A stretch of DNA of 64,000 bases from Siphonodentalium dalli (Eukaryota; Mollusca; Scaphopoda; Gadilida; Siphonodentaliidae). The notes under the pieces are model-generated. The model did not search any database, was not told where the DNA came from, and worked only from the letters and a program-made list of their open reading frames with translations. The stretch lies in assembly GCA_032622095.1 (NCBI GenBank), contig CP136066.1:146907559-146971558 (forward strand), in the 5' to 3' direction. The position numbers were made by a program, and so were the translations under genes. Each line of letters begins with the position of its first letter. The first letter of the stretch is position 1. Of this stretch, positions 36,901 through 47,037 are shown piece after piece.

Positions 36901-38838
36901 AACACTTTCTTTGGTTTAGATCAGTGTCCCGTAAAGAAGAAAGGTGACTTTATCCAAGTATCCGCAGCAACAGTGTATGACAAAATCGTCTATCCCCCGA
37001 CAAGGAGTGCCATATCATCGAAGGAAACTACTGGTGAGGCGCTGTTCGGCCATGAGGTCATGTCACTAGAATTTGTTGGAGAAAATGCAAAAGGGGGAAC
37101 TGTCGTTGCTTGCTATCCATCAGATGTTGCATCAGTCAAACAGATACCGCGCGAGCTGCAACTTGATCTTGACCTATTCAAGAATTTTGAAAGCGGCATG
37201 TTAACGAAGATGGTTATCACCGCGGGCATGTTTCGCGCTGCAGACACCGAAGGTGGCTTAACTGTATTGATACCAGACGAAAACTCACAGCAGTGGAACT
37301 ACATTACGAGGCTTTTGAAACCAAGCGCGGCGTCGCGTTTCAGTGTTATAAATCAAACAGACATTGCAGCGACTACCACCAATTTATATAGAAACATTGT
37401 TTGCTTATGTCGCATTGAAAGGAAAGATGCGGTTGCTATTAAGACGACACATTGCCGAGACATTCATTATTTGCAAAACATAGTGAAAACAGAGGTAGCA
37501 AGTTCCTTGAAAGTGACCTTATCGCAGGTTCGTTTATTGCCTCATTTCATTGAAGACTTCGTTGCTTCGCCCAATCTCAAATCACTGGTATCCGCTATCG
37601 CAAAGAGATTGAAGACATCTACATACAATGTGCAACAAAAGGTATCAAAGCAACTACCGAATGTTTCCAAGCTCGCAACTCACATCGGCACCGACCTACT
37701 GGTTCCAAAGAGCACAATAAGTATTGGTCCATCGCATAATGGTATACCCGGTGATAAATCAACCAGGAAGAATGTCAGAGTTCCTCGAGAACAGCTGTTT
37801 TTGAACAACGCATGCTATATCATAACAGGTGGACTGTCCGGCTTGGGATGGGAGCTGATTAGGATTTTCGCAGAGATGGGAGCAGGAGTCATCGTGCCTT
37901 GCTCGCGTCGCGGGGCAAGCAAGGACCAGCAACGTGCAGTAGAAGGAATGCAGAAGGAATACCGATGTCGTATCAGACCCATGAAATGTGACGTGACGGA
38001 TCGTGGTGCAATTAAAACACTTCTCAAAGCTATCCAGAATGAATTCAAAGATATTTCGATTAGAGGTATTTTTCATTGCGCTGCAGCAACCAGCGATGTA
38101 ACGGCATATACAATGAGCAGAGAGCAGTTCGAAGTTGCAGCTTTACCAAAAGTCAGGGGCACATGGAATCTCCACGAGGCGTCTTTAAACCTTAGCCTGG
38201 ATTATTTTGTTTTATGTTCTTCGATTGCTGCAATTATTGGAAATGTTGGTCAGACCAACTACTCTGCCGGATGTTGTTTTCAAGATGCCGTTGCCTGTTT
38301 CCGGCGCCAGATTGGACTACCGGCGCAAACGATAAATTGGGGTGTGCTCGATCTTGGCCTGGCAGCAGCTTCAGGGATCAGGGGTATATTGGAATACCAG
38401 GGGTTTTCTTTCATGTCCGTCAGTCAGATAAAGGATTGCTTGATTGATTCTCTAATGAGAAATCTTCCACAGAGTATATACTGTGATGTCAACTGGAAGA
38501 AACTGTTCATGACATCGAACGTCGAAACAAGATCAGCCAGGCTACTGTTTGGATTTTACAAATTCCGAGAAGGCGCGAGAGCTTCTGACACTAACCAGGC
38601 CGCCATGGACGACGCAGTGACCGGTGTTTGTGATGTCTTATCAGATGTTTGCGCGGTTGATCGGGAAACTCTGGAGCCGGATTCTGAACTATATCAGTTA
38701 GGTTTAGACTCTCTAGCAAGCATCGAACTTGTAAAGAAACTGGAGAACAAATTCGGCGTAGTTGTTCCCCTTGCAGATGTCTTGACCCCGGGAAAAACTG
38801 TCAGTGACATTGCTATGCTCCTCGCTGTTGTCGGATAA
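18755..38838 (+). CDS. Type I polyketide synthase / FAS-like megasynthase, joined gene model (5' end missing)
   Basis: Join 18755-18915, 28740-28955, 29981-30162, 30711-30885, 33647-38838. All four introns have GT...AG borders, and the joined frame is open for 1974 residues to TAA. Domain order is KS, AT, DH, pseudo-KR, degenerate ER, KR, ACP, the order of animal fatty acid synthase without its thioesterase. KS keeps the Cys of DTACSSS, the His of EAHGTGT and the His of KTNIGHLE. KR keeps TGGLSGLG, a Ser and the Tyr of QTNYSAG. ACP keeps GLDSL for phosphopantetheine. The family builds acyl chains from acyl-CoA units in the cytosol. The lost ER cofactor loop and missing release domain suggest an unsaturated polyketide rather than a saturated fatty acid (inference). 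The start codon and the first part of KS, usually 90-100 residues, are not seen. A true FAS is unlikely given the dead ER and absent thioesterase. Confidence 0.93.
20355..20720 (+). repeat. Dispersed repeat with (tctg)n tract
   Basis: Starts ATATAAAACCCGTCGTCTG, continues into a tctg microsatellite, then a non-coding body. I associate this general style with molluscan repeats. Only one copy is visible here. Confidence 0.45.
22477..22533. repeat. 57-bp near-perfect palindrome
   Basis: GTGAGACACGGGGATTTGTC and its inverse (one mismatch) surround a CTCGAG centre. Outer short matches (GTTGTC / GACAAC) suggest a tiny inverted-repeat element of about 100 bp. Confidence 0.6.
22648..23399. mobile_element. 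TA-flanked inverted-repeat element with palindrome array
   Basis: Inverted termini CGGYGGCTGGTTTAGGA are at 22648 and 23399, each bordered by TA, as in Tc1/mariner-type insertions. Inside are about seven 22-bp units each holding the palindrome TTCGTGGCCACGAA (22684-22832). Degenerate units of roughly 125 bp containing CTACAACAC and GGCGGCCATTTTGGATC follow. A 15-bp partial duplication of the left tip precedes it at 22631. Non-coding. Confidence 0.7.
24770..27015. mobile_element. Second TA-type element, truncated and interrupted
   Basis: Left end TA/CGATGGCTGGTTTAGGA at 24770, then the TTCGTGGCCACGAA array (24805-24915) and the units of about 125 bp. It is split by the transposon at 25299-26917 and resumes at 26918. 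Similarity fades near 27015, without the right inverted end. It is the same family as 22648-23399 in the same orientation, so it predates the inserted transposon. Confidence 0.65.
25299..26917. mobile_element. Inverted-repeat DNA transposon, 3-bp target duplication (copy 2)
   Basis: Same termini, orientation and interior as the element at 16635-18430, with scattered substitutions and deletions (1619 against 1796 bp). Flanked by CCT on both sides (25296-25298, 26918-26920). It sits inside a unit of the TA-flanked element that begins at 24770; a neighbouring uninterrupted unit at about 25145-25180 shows the empty sequence. The 117-residue frame of copy 1 is split here into two frames, so no coding function is conserved. 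Lies within PKS intron 1. Confidence 0.85.
27230..28130 (+). repeat. 161-bp tandem array in PKS intron 1
   Basis: The landmark GAGTTATGGYCCTT recurs about every 157-162 bp (near 27260, 27417, 27578, 27740, 27901, 28062), with GCTCGTTAGCGCGATAACTT and ACGAGTTCGAAAACCAGCCT between. Roughly six copies. The minus frame at 27983 is repeat text. Confidence 0.85.
28740..28955 (+). CDS. PKS exon B: KS active-site cysteine exon
   Basis: Reads CMNMDYNAQL to QASLGIKSG and holds the nucleophile motif VDTACSSSLVA. The acceptor is cctttcag before 28740 and the donor is tcag/gttcgt after 28955. Both ends are phase 1, so the exon is symmetrical. The upstream in-frame sequence from 28637 is intron and resembles a dispersed repeat also seen at about 3.62-3.72 kb. 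Confidence 0.95.
29981..30162 (+). CDS. PKS exon C: KS central part
   Basis: Encodes DCDMAVCGGVNYILSPE to VILKRHRD, including the conserved DADGYTRGEGCG segment. The acceptor is tcacctgcag before 29981 and the donor is gat/gtgagt after 30162 (phase 0). The preceding intron (28956-29980) has a poly-G run near 29.5 kb and otherwise nothing recognised. Confidence 0.95.
30711..30885 (+). CDS. PKS exon D: KS, up to the first catalytic histidine
   Basis: Encodes AIRDGNKIWGVIATGCNQDG to YIEAH, including the conserved NQDG. The exon ends inside the EAHGTGT motif. The acceptor is ttttatag before 30711 and the donor is cacg/gtaaga after 30885 (phase 1). The preceding intron (30163-30710) holds nothing I recognise. 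Confidence 0.95.
31100..31790 (+). repeat. Degenerate tandem repeat in PKS intron 4
   Basis: Recurring TTCGAATTTGGTCAYGG, CCGGATGATAAC and TTATATTTGGTACGTG-like segments at intervals of about 110-160 bp. Similar in style to 45125-45860. Both strands give open frames, which I read as repeat text. Confidence 0.65.
32470..32908 (-). mobile_element. LINE C-terminal fragment in PKS intron 4
   Basis: The minus strand reads HCRLRNGCSDDKV and then CACGFPKEDTEHFLIYCPLY, the Cys-x-Cys...His...Cys knuckle typical of the last part of LINE ORF2 proteins. Adjacent frames (32690-32908) continue the same fragment with a frameshift. No reverse transcriptase core is attached, so this is a 5'-truncated relic antisense to the PKS. 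Confidence 0.65.
33647..38838 (+). CDS. PKS terminal exon E: end of KS, AT, DH, pseudo-KR, dead ER, KR, ACP
   Basis: A single 5192-bp exon ending in TAA at 38836-38838. Approximate genomic domain spans are: KS end 33647-34010 (KTNIGHLE, GFGGTNAHL); AT 34276-35140, with Ser at 34543 in GLSVGE and His at 34864 in AYHTKH; DH 35350-36170, with His at 35449 and Asp at 35920 (HPCILDACAQ); structural pseudo-KR 36190-36700 (WGTVRCLNLE); ER-like 36780-37420 without a GGVGxA loop; KR 37790-38500 with TGGLSGLG at 37825, Ser around 38218 and Tyr at 38260; ACP 38610-38820 with the phosphopantetheine Ser at 38710. The exon looks richer in G+C than its surroundings by eye. Nothing follows the ACP. No canonical AATAAA was found by eye in the first few hundred bases after the stop. 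Confidence 0.96.
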
Positions 38839-39365
38839 AACACAATAGAGATGTTTCGGAATCCGTCGTTAGTCACAGAGAGGTTCCGCGTGTAGTTGTA
38901 GTTTGTAGATCGTATATAATGTAAATAACAGCATAGTATAACGGCAATGACTGAATTCCGGACAACGAAAACAAAATATGTTCAATTAGGTAACATCTCG
39001 TTACACCGATTTCTAATAATTAATTGGCAGTTTTAAAGAACATGCGACAATCGGTTAAGTTACAACTGGGTATAAACCGGAAGCGTCAATCATATTCGAT
39101 TATACAACAACTAACTCTGACCAATCTCCCAATCAGAATGAAACGCGAAAATTTGTATCCTTATCATTTTTTGCAAATGCCAGTGTAATACCTTCAAGCT
39201 ACAATATACAAGTGGTACAACTCTCTATTACAGACAGGCCGGCTGGAAATTTACGTCTATATCTGAAATATCCTTCGATGTATACAGTATCGCCCAGAAA
39301 ACAAAACAAACAAGTCTGCCAGATCTGTACATATGATGTTAGATTGTCGTACTTTTGGTGTAAGA
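38839..39365 (+). other. PKS 3' flank / presumed 3' UTR
   Basis: This A+T-rich sequence follows the PKS stop. I saw no open frame, repeat or clear AATAAA in it. The transcript end cannot be placed from the sequence. Confidence 0.4.
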
Positions 39366-39960
39366 GTATATAGAGGATCTCCAAGGAGTATTGTTGAGAA
39401 ATAAGATTTTATAAAGCGAGTTTGATCAATTTGATTCACAACGAGTCGTGACGAGTTGTGAATCAAATTCATCAAACGAGTTCATAAAATCTTATATCCC
39501 AACATAACGAGTTGAAGATCTTGTATATCACATACAAAAATCTAGAGCTGTATGCCTTTTTAACAAATCAAATTCATTAAAAGAAGCTGCAAAACACATA
39601 TATTTACAGCGTTGGCTGAGACGCTTCACAACCGTATACGACAGCATTGTGCGCTCTGGTTGGCGACTAAAAATACAGTCCCCCAATTTGCCTCTTTGTT
39701 TGTGTCTATTTCCGTTAGTTGGACAAAGAGGTTGGGCAATAATTTAACTTTAATGAACAAAGCAATCATTTTGCATTGGCTGGTGTTAGTGTCATGGGCG
39801 GCTTTTCGAAATAGTAATAATCCGCCTGAATCAATGTAGACTGGCAGTCATTTTGTTGGCGCGATGCCAAGTGATATGTAACTAGTGAGAGATAAGGACA
39901 TATGTAATGGCTTTTTAAATGATATGATAGGTTTTCGCGTGATATACATTTACAGGCATA
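39365..39960 (+). repeat. Dispersed repeat R2, copy 2
   Basis: Homologous to 2290-2900. The hairpin arms lie at about 39365-39440 and 39455-39530 (TTGTGAATCAAATTCATCAA side), and the downstream GCGTTGGCTGAGACGCTT landmark is kept. Confidence 0.7.
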
Positions 39961-40628
39961 CTGAACAATAGATTTTATATCCTCTCCTTGACAACTGGCA
40001 TATTATACGGAACATCTCTTTTTAATATCGTTTATATGTACATAATTACATCCACTTCATTCTCTATATTTATTATATATGTAAAACAAATAAGAAATGA
40101 AAGGCGGTTTTTATGTGGTCATGCTACATGTATTTTTACCAAGATAAAAAATCAGCAAACTGGCTTTGGTGTTCATGGGGAGTTTGGTGATTTCATGTTG
40201 CGGTCAACACAATGACTACGTATACGGGTCCGCCGCATATTATACATATCTACATACTTGTGTAATTTACGGTTGGGGATTTTTGTATCAATCATTTGAT
40301 TTGCTCAATTTATTAATCGCTCAATTCATCCACTCGTCACTCAAATTAGACCAAAATATATTAATAACCGCGAATTCGAGATCATATACCGACAATTTTA
40401 TATTATTAAAATTCCTTAAATTAAAAATACTTAACCGACTTACCTTATAAAATACTTGTTTTAAACTATAATAAGACACGATATATACCGGCAATTTAAG
40501 TTATTTAACCCAGGTGTACTTGCCGTTCGACCGCGGTGTATATCATCACCATAATAATCCGGAGCAAATCATTCGACTATTCGTTCCGATGTGCAAATTG
40601 AACATAATAACATAATTCTAGAATGTTT

Positions 40629-43120
40629 TCAGTGTCCGTCACAATTTAAGTAGAACTGGTATTTCAAATCATAGTGGTGTGCATCTAATAATGTTTTGAA
40701 TTCGCCAAGGTTCTCTATTTCGACGATAAATCCCGGTAATCTGTTCCACGGTGTAATCAGCCTTTGTTCAAAGAAGTATTTTCCTTTGTCTTTTTCTGAC
40801 GTCGGCATTTGTAATTTCTGACCATGTCCACAGGTATTTGCGCATAGGCCTCTCTCGAATAATTTGTCCAGGCTGACATTGTACATCTACTGCATTAGCT
40901 TTAACGTCTCAATCATGTCCCCTCTGAACAATCTGTATTTTATGGACATCAAATTCAGTTTTATAAGTCGGGTTTTATAATCCAACTTTCTCAACTGCGG
41001 GATTTATTTTGTGGCTTTCCGTTGCACTCTCTCAAGTGTCACGAGAAGTGAGGTGCCCATGCTGTATTGCAATACTCAAGAACGGGTCTGACCATGCTGA
41101 TGTATAGTTTCCGAAACATATTTGGCTCTAAAGATGTGAATGTTCTGTATATTATGCCCAAAGGTTTTGTTGCATGCAGGTAGCGTTGACATGGACGTCA
41201 AACTTAAGTTTTCAAACATGAATTCCTAGATCATTTTCACAATGGACTGGCAAGTGTGGCAGGGTTTTCAGGAACAATGGTCATAATATAACGGTTGTTT
41301 GGATTATTATGACCGAAGTGGACGACATGTATTTTACTCGAGTCGAATTTCATTTACCAATCCAATTACCCTTCGCAGACAGCGTTGATATCGGCATGTA
41401 TGTCGTCGGTTTATGGGTTGCCATGATTTAGTGTCATCCGCTCAATTTCGCATTTTCCTCGGATGTAGTTTGGTACGTCGTTTATATAAATTATGAAAAT
41501 AATTGGCCCGAGAACCTTTCATTGTGGCACCCCACTTGTCACGGGACCCATTCCGAGTATGACGAATTTACTTGCACTCTTTGTTATCTGTCGTTCAGAA
41601 AGCTTTTATCCATGTTAGAATATTATTATCTATGCCGTAGCATTTGATTTTATTGACGAGTAGCACATGAGGTATGGAATCAAAAGCATTCCTGAAGTCA
41701 AGATAAACTGCGTCCACGCGAGCATTTCCGTCTATAGGAGTGATGTTAGATGTGATAAATAGTCAATCATTTGAGTTTTGCAGGATCTTTTGGAGCGAAA
41801 TCCGTGCTGAAATGGAGTGAATATGTTGTTATTTTCCATATGGGCAACTACCACATCACTAACAAAGGATCGCAGCACCTTACATAGAACGCAAGTTAAA
41901 CTGACAGGGCGGTACTTACCCGGATCGAATTTTTTTCCTTATTTGAAGATGGCCGTTCCTGTTGCTTTTTTCCAGACTGTTGGTATTTTGCCTTTGGATA
42001 GAGACCTATTTAATAAGACACAATTCTTTCAGTAGTTTTGGATATAAATCATCAGGCTCATGACTTTTGAACTGATTCAGGGAATGTAGTTTACGTTCAA
42101 CTGCGAGTGGTGTTACTTGAACATCGACTAGAAACTTTTCACTTGAGATTTTCCATCTTCGGATTGTTTTTTAGATTTTCATTTGTAAATACGCTAGAGG
42201 AGAACGAATTTAATACTTAAGCTTTCTGTGAATCATCCGAGACTGTGTTTTCACTTCCTTCAAATTTTAGGTATCCAATACCCGTCTTCGATACTGATTT
42301 GCTTCGTACGTAATTCCAAAAAGCCTTTGTTGGCATTCAGAAGAGATTTTACTTTCGAACGTTGCTTTGGTTGCTTTTCAGTATAGATGCATTTGCTTCA
42401 TCTCTGGCTTCCTTGTGACGATTGTAATCATACCGTGAACCTGTCTTTCTTTACTTCTTGTATACTTTTCTTTTTTCGCGTATTTTCGATAGCGTGTCTT
42501 TTGTCCACAAGTTTTTCATTTCTTATTGTGCTGTGTATTCGATTTGGAATCAAACTGTTTGTATCATTGAAATTATCCCAAGCTCGTTCAATTTCCTCGT
42601 CGTGAAGTGCACTCCAGTCCTATCTTGTATGTTCGTTTCTCATACCATCATACATGTAGTCCCCTTTTATCCACAAGTATCTCGATTTCTCTTTTTCGAT
42701 GCTCAATCTCACCATTGCTGGATGCAAGCTGATTTTTAGCATATCATGACGGTTTTTGCTCGTGATAGCTTTCATTTATGGCGTTCTCATTAATCACCTG
42801 ATCTAGGAGGTTCGATGTTTGATTTTCCGTGGGGTGGGTTGGTTTTGTTACTAATTGTTGGAACAAGTCCGTGCAAACAAGAATATAATTTTCCTCGGAC
42901 GTTGGAACAGTTCTCCGTGATATATTGGGGAAATTGAGATCTCCGACTATCAAAACGTTTCCGCAAGCTTTTGAAAGGTTGAACAGTTTGTCATCATTGC
43001 TTTTAGTTGAGTTTGGGCTGCAGTAAATGTCGTCTGACACACTGCCGAATCCAAACGTAATGAAAGTTCCTGTCCGACCCTTTCCGTTGATTTCCGGAAC
43101 CGATTGCGGTTATTGGAGTA
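40629..43120 (-). mobile_element. Decayed non-LTR retrotransposon (LINE), CR1/Jockey-like
   Basis: Read on the minus strand, this carries the end of an APE-type endonuclease (VLIVGDLNFPNI near 42.9 kb), then reverse transcriptase motifs. These are a KYRPVSLT-type segment and QHGFR near 41.8-41.9 kb, and SGVPQ...VLGPIIFIIYIND near 41.5 kb. A terminal FFEQRLITPWNRLP segment follows at 40629-40886. Stops and frameshifts interrupt every domain, and the catalytic FADD box is not seen where expected after IYIND. It is an inactive copy antisense to the PKS. Clade assignment is from overall motif style only. Confidence 0.85.
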
Positions 43121-43199
43121 CATGTTTATGGCGGCTGAGATGGCGGTCAATGTGGTTATATATGTTCAAGAGTCCTGGCTATCGTAACGTTAAATCCAA

Positions 43200-44000
43200 C
43201 AAACGGTAGCAATATATTAGGTGTACCGGTATGTAAATATATCTGAAATTTCCACATAGATTGAAAACCGTCTAATCTGACAGAAAAAAAATAATTGAAG
43301 CTAATATTTAATCATTGTTATTTATGATATTACTATATTATTCCAAACATCCGAAAAGTTCAAGTAAATATGACTTAAGTTCGAGGCGAGAGTTTTTGTT
43401 GTTACGTCGCTCAGACGGCAACCTCACAATTAGGCGTAAGGTCACTTACACTCTGAATGGTCCTTTCTTTAAATATAATTACACATACTTTCGCTTAAAT
43501 GAGTGCATCTAGTATTTCAATGCGCTTATATATGCTTGATGGCGATAATCTCTATCAGCTAAGGAAACTGTCCAATATCTACCAGAGCGCACCAGTCATA
43601 CTTCTTTTCTGTCTGTGTCACCGGCTGGGAACTAGTCTGTGGTTTTATATATTTAGCGCGGCTTTTTCCACCCAACATGGCGGAACGGATCGCACCAAAG
43701 TCAAATTTCCTATGTGCTTTGAGAAAAAATCCCGCACTAATACGTACAAGAAAACCATAGTCAGAAATGGTAACGCCCTCGAGCTCATAGTATTAGGCAT
43801 AGATATAAATTATAATATAAAATATATTGCATCACCTTGAATTCTGTTAAAACAACTAATCCTACGGCTTATCAATGCAGGTTTCTCATTCACCACACCA
43901 GAAGCCTCTAAATGCGGACCAAGTATCTACTAATCGGATTAAATACACAACCGATACTTCGCAATACGACCTTTGGTCAACATTCCAACTGAGACATACT
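43200..44000. other. Unassigned sequence
   Basis: Apart from the short repeat at 43745-43805, nothing is recognised. The block at 44000-44240 that follows matches 49985-50210. Confidence 0.35.
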
Positions 44001-45124
44001 TCATCAACAATGTTAGCTGTTATATAATGCATTGTGTTCCCGCAATAAATCTTTAAAAGTGGCCCAGCCATTGTTCACACCTAAATATCGAAACCAATTA
44101 ATGCGGTCATCAAATTTACAAACTGCGACAATGAGACATCCGCAAAGATACATCCTCGAATACATACATCCTGTAAAAAGTCTAACCGGTACGCAATATA
44201 CTTTTTTAATCCAAGTTACCCCATAACTCCTATTTTTGTTTTTATTTATGTTATTTTTTAAATACATTTTATTCGTCAAAAATAACAAAAGAAACGAATA
44301 TAAACAGAAAACAGTTCATAAAAATACAGTGCAAATACAATACATTTATTTTAGATGTTACTATTTTTACTATTTTACTATTATATCTTATTATAGTCTA
44401 TACATCATATATGCAACGTCGGACATTCTTTCTTATCGACGTTGTTTCTGCTACCTGTTTTTTATTTGTCGTAATATTTGGCGGATAAAACGGTTTATTA
44501 TATATCTACCGAAATTAAATTACATCTTATGCAAATGATACCTGATATCTTGGTTATATTACTAATCTTGGAAAATATCCCCATAAAAAACATTGGATGT
44601 CAATTTTTGTATTAATTGTGCGAATAGGACATTGCTCTTCGTTTTATTACAATTTCCTAAAATAACTCGCATCGCGTGAAACCCGAAATGTTTTGTTTTG
44701 CGAGATATCTCCATAGCTACATTGATACGGCCAGATCACACTGGCAGTATACACCCATATGGCGTAATTACAGCGGTTGTTCTGTTGACGATTTTCCCAC
44801 GCTTCTCAGCAAAATGGGAGCAAATTAGAACTATTGGTCCGAATCGGCATCTCCAGTTTAGACTTAGTTTAAACTATCAGTTTAATCTGGGTTTTAGTAT
44901 TAAAACCAAGTTTTACTCGACCGCGGGGGGGGGGGGGGCGACATGGATTTGGTCGATTGCGTTACACGTGGGCCACAATTGTTTAATTGCAAGGATAGGA
45001 GGTGTGGTCTGTGTGTTTATTGTGGCTTCTTGTCAATGCGTTGTCGGGTCACGCGCCCGGTTGTCGCTATCTCCAGCAGGCGAATAACCTGTGCGCTTAG
45101 AGAAATCACGACAAATTCACGGAC

Positions 45125-45860
45125 TGTTGTATAGCGGTTAGTTGTCCCCCGAAAAAATTCGGGGGACTATTAAAATAGCCGGTGTCCGTCCGTGTGTCAG
45201 TCCGTGCGTGCGTCCGGAAATGGTTTCCGGATGATAACTTTAGTTTCGGTTATTAGATCAAAAGCAAATTTCATAGGTGAGTTTATCAGACCAAAATACA
45301 GGTCAAGTTCGAATATGGGTTTGCTCCGCACATTTTTGCGAGAGTTATGGCCCTTTTTTTTTACTTAGAATCTTGTAATTTTCTGGTTTCCGGATGATAA
45401 CTTCAGTTTGTGTGATCATATCTGAACCAAATTTGGTATGTGAGTTTATCAGCCCTATGTACAGGTCAAGTTCGAATATGTGGCCCTTTTTCGACTTGTT
45501 TTACTTAGAAAATTTCTCACTTTTTCGGTTTCCGGATGATATCTCAAGTTTGGATGCTTTAATTGCAAATACCGTTTTTATGTGGATCAGTCATATCAAG
45601 ATACAGGTCAAGTTCGAATTTGAGTTTGATCCGATGATTTTTCTCAGAGTTATGGGCTTTTCGACTTAGAAAATTAAATTTTTCTTGTAATTTTTTTCAT
45701 TTTGTGCCAATTTGAGGTTATATTTTGACTTTAAGAGATTTTTTAAGATTTGATTATTTGTATGCATGTCAGTAATGAGACAATGCACAAGTGTCTTATC
45801 CATATAGTATACTTCTACAAAGCCTCCGCTCTAAATGAAGCCACCGGTTCGGGGGACACT
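45125..45860 (+). repeat. Repeat element with GGGGGAC hairpin ends
   Basis: Opens with the palindrome GTCCCCCGAAAAAATTCGGGGGAC, then GTCCGTCC and units of about 145 bp carrying GGTTTCCGGATGATAACTT and ACAGGTCAAGTTCGAATATG. Closes near CGGTTCGGGGGACACTG. Nested inside the element at 44836-47034. Confidence 0.65.
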
Positions 45861-45949
45861 GTGGCCGAGCGGCCTTTTATTATTATCTAATATTATGGAC
45901 GAACATGACGTTTGGAACTTATTCCCTATTCCTTATTCGCAAAATTATC

Positions 45950-46310
45950 TCTTTCGGTCATTTTGACGGCATCGGTGGGTGGCCTGCCCCAAATGCCCAC
46001 TAAAATACCCTCACCCTCACCATGGGGGTACCACGCGGCGGGGGTGAAAATGGGGTATGGACCATTTTCGGGAACTGTAAGGATTTCGGCGAATAGGACG
46101 GCATGGGTGGGTGGCCCGTCCCAAATACCCCATATAAACACCACCGTCACCCCGGGGATACCACACCGAAGGGGTGAACTGGGGTAAGGACCATTTTCGA
46201 GAACGGTAAGTATTTACGGCCCTATTTGACGGCAGGAGTGGGTGGCCCGACCAAAATACCCCATAGAACCCCCCCCCCCCCCCCACTGGAAGAAAATGGG
46301 GTATGGACCC
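45950..46310 (+). repeat. Tandem repeat, about 131 bp, three copies
   Basis: GGCATSGGTGGGTGGCC recurs at 45967 and 46099, with a variant at 46229. The glycine- and proline-rich frames on both strands arise from it and are not genes. A poly-C run ends it. Confidence 0.75.
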
Positions 46311-47037
46311 ATTTTATTAAGGAATCAGTTCCAAAAGTCACGTTCGTGTCGATCAGTCTGATCCGTCCATGCTCTATGTCGCCAAAGCGACCTCCGAACC
46401 AGCGAATCGAAAAACCTATATAGCAAGAAACATCCATCACACTGGCATATATTTGTCACACGTTATCTCATAAGTACCGGCATCCCCCCTCCCCGAATTC
46501 CACTGAATCTCTCATATGTGTACATAAACTGCACATGAATATTGAGTGACAAACGCCCGAGCATAAAAGCCTCCCAATTCAAAAGAAACACCCCAATATA
46601 CGCGAAGAAACAACATCAATAATGGGCGAAAAAAATCGACCGAATAATAAAACTCACCAAACTAGGTTTTAGTAAAACCTGGGGTATACTTTGATGTTTT
46701 TTTCGAAGTATATTAAAAAGTAAATTTTCGAGATGAGACGTATTGATATGGATAAATCAGATATAGATAAAGTCTCCTGGTCGTATTATTCCCAATTCAA
46801 CACAAACAATTAGCGATATTATCATAACTTTATCACGCCAATAAAACCTAGTTTTAATTGAGATCGAATTCCAAAAACTAAAAATGAGTTTATCACAAAA
46901 ATGGGTTTAACTACACTAAAACCTAGTTTTACTACAGTTAAACCAATTTTCCTCCTACTAAAACCTAGTTTAAACTAGAGTAAAACCAGGTCTAGAATAA
47001 AACCTAGTCTAAACCAGAGATGCCGAATTGGACCATT

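Larger units (their letters stand above)
44836..47034. mobile_element. Diverged third member of the 3-bp-duplication transposon family
   Basis: Left end GGTCCGAATCGGCATCTCC and right end (reverse complement) GGTCCAATTCGGCATCTCT match the terminal pattern of the 16635 and 25299 elements. ATT flanks both sides (44833-44835, 47035-47037). The subterminal region is again rich in palindromes of the TAAAACCTAGTTTTA type, especially 46.62-47.0 kb. The interior carries two other repeats (45125-45860 and 45950-46310), making this a nested composite. No transposase recognised. Confidence 0.75.

Noticed and set aside
2290-39960. R2 direct copies as LTRs of one 37-kb retroelement
   Set aside because: No integrase, protease or reverse transcriptase of LTR type lies between them, and each copy carries its own internal hairpin; separate insertions fit better.
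45926-46286. Glycine/proline-rich open frames on both strands
   Set aside because: They arise from a 131-bp tandem repeat and mirror each other.
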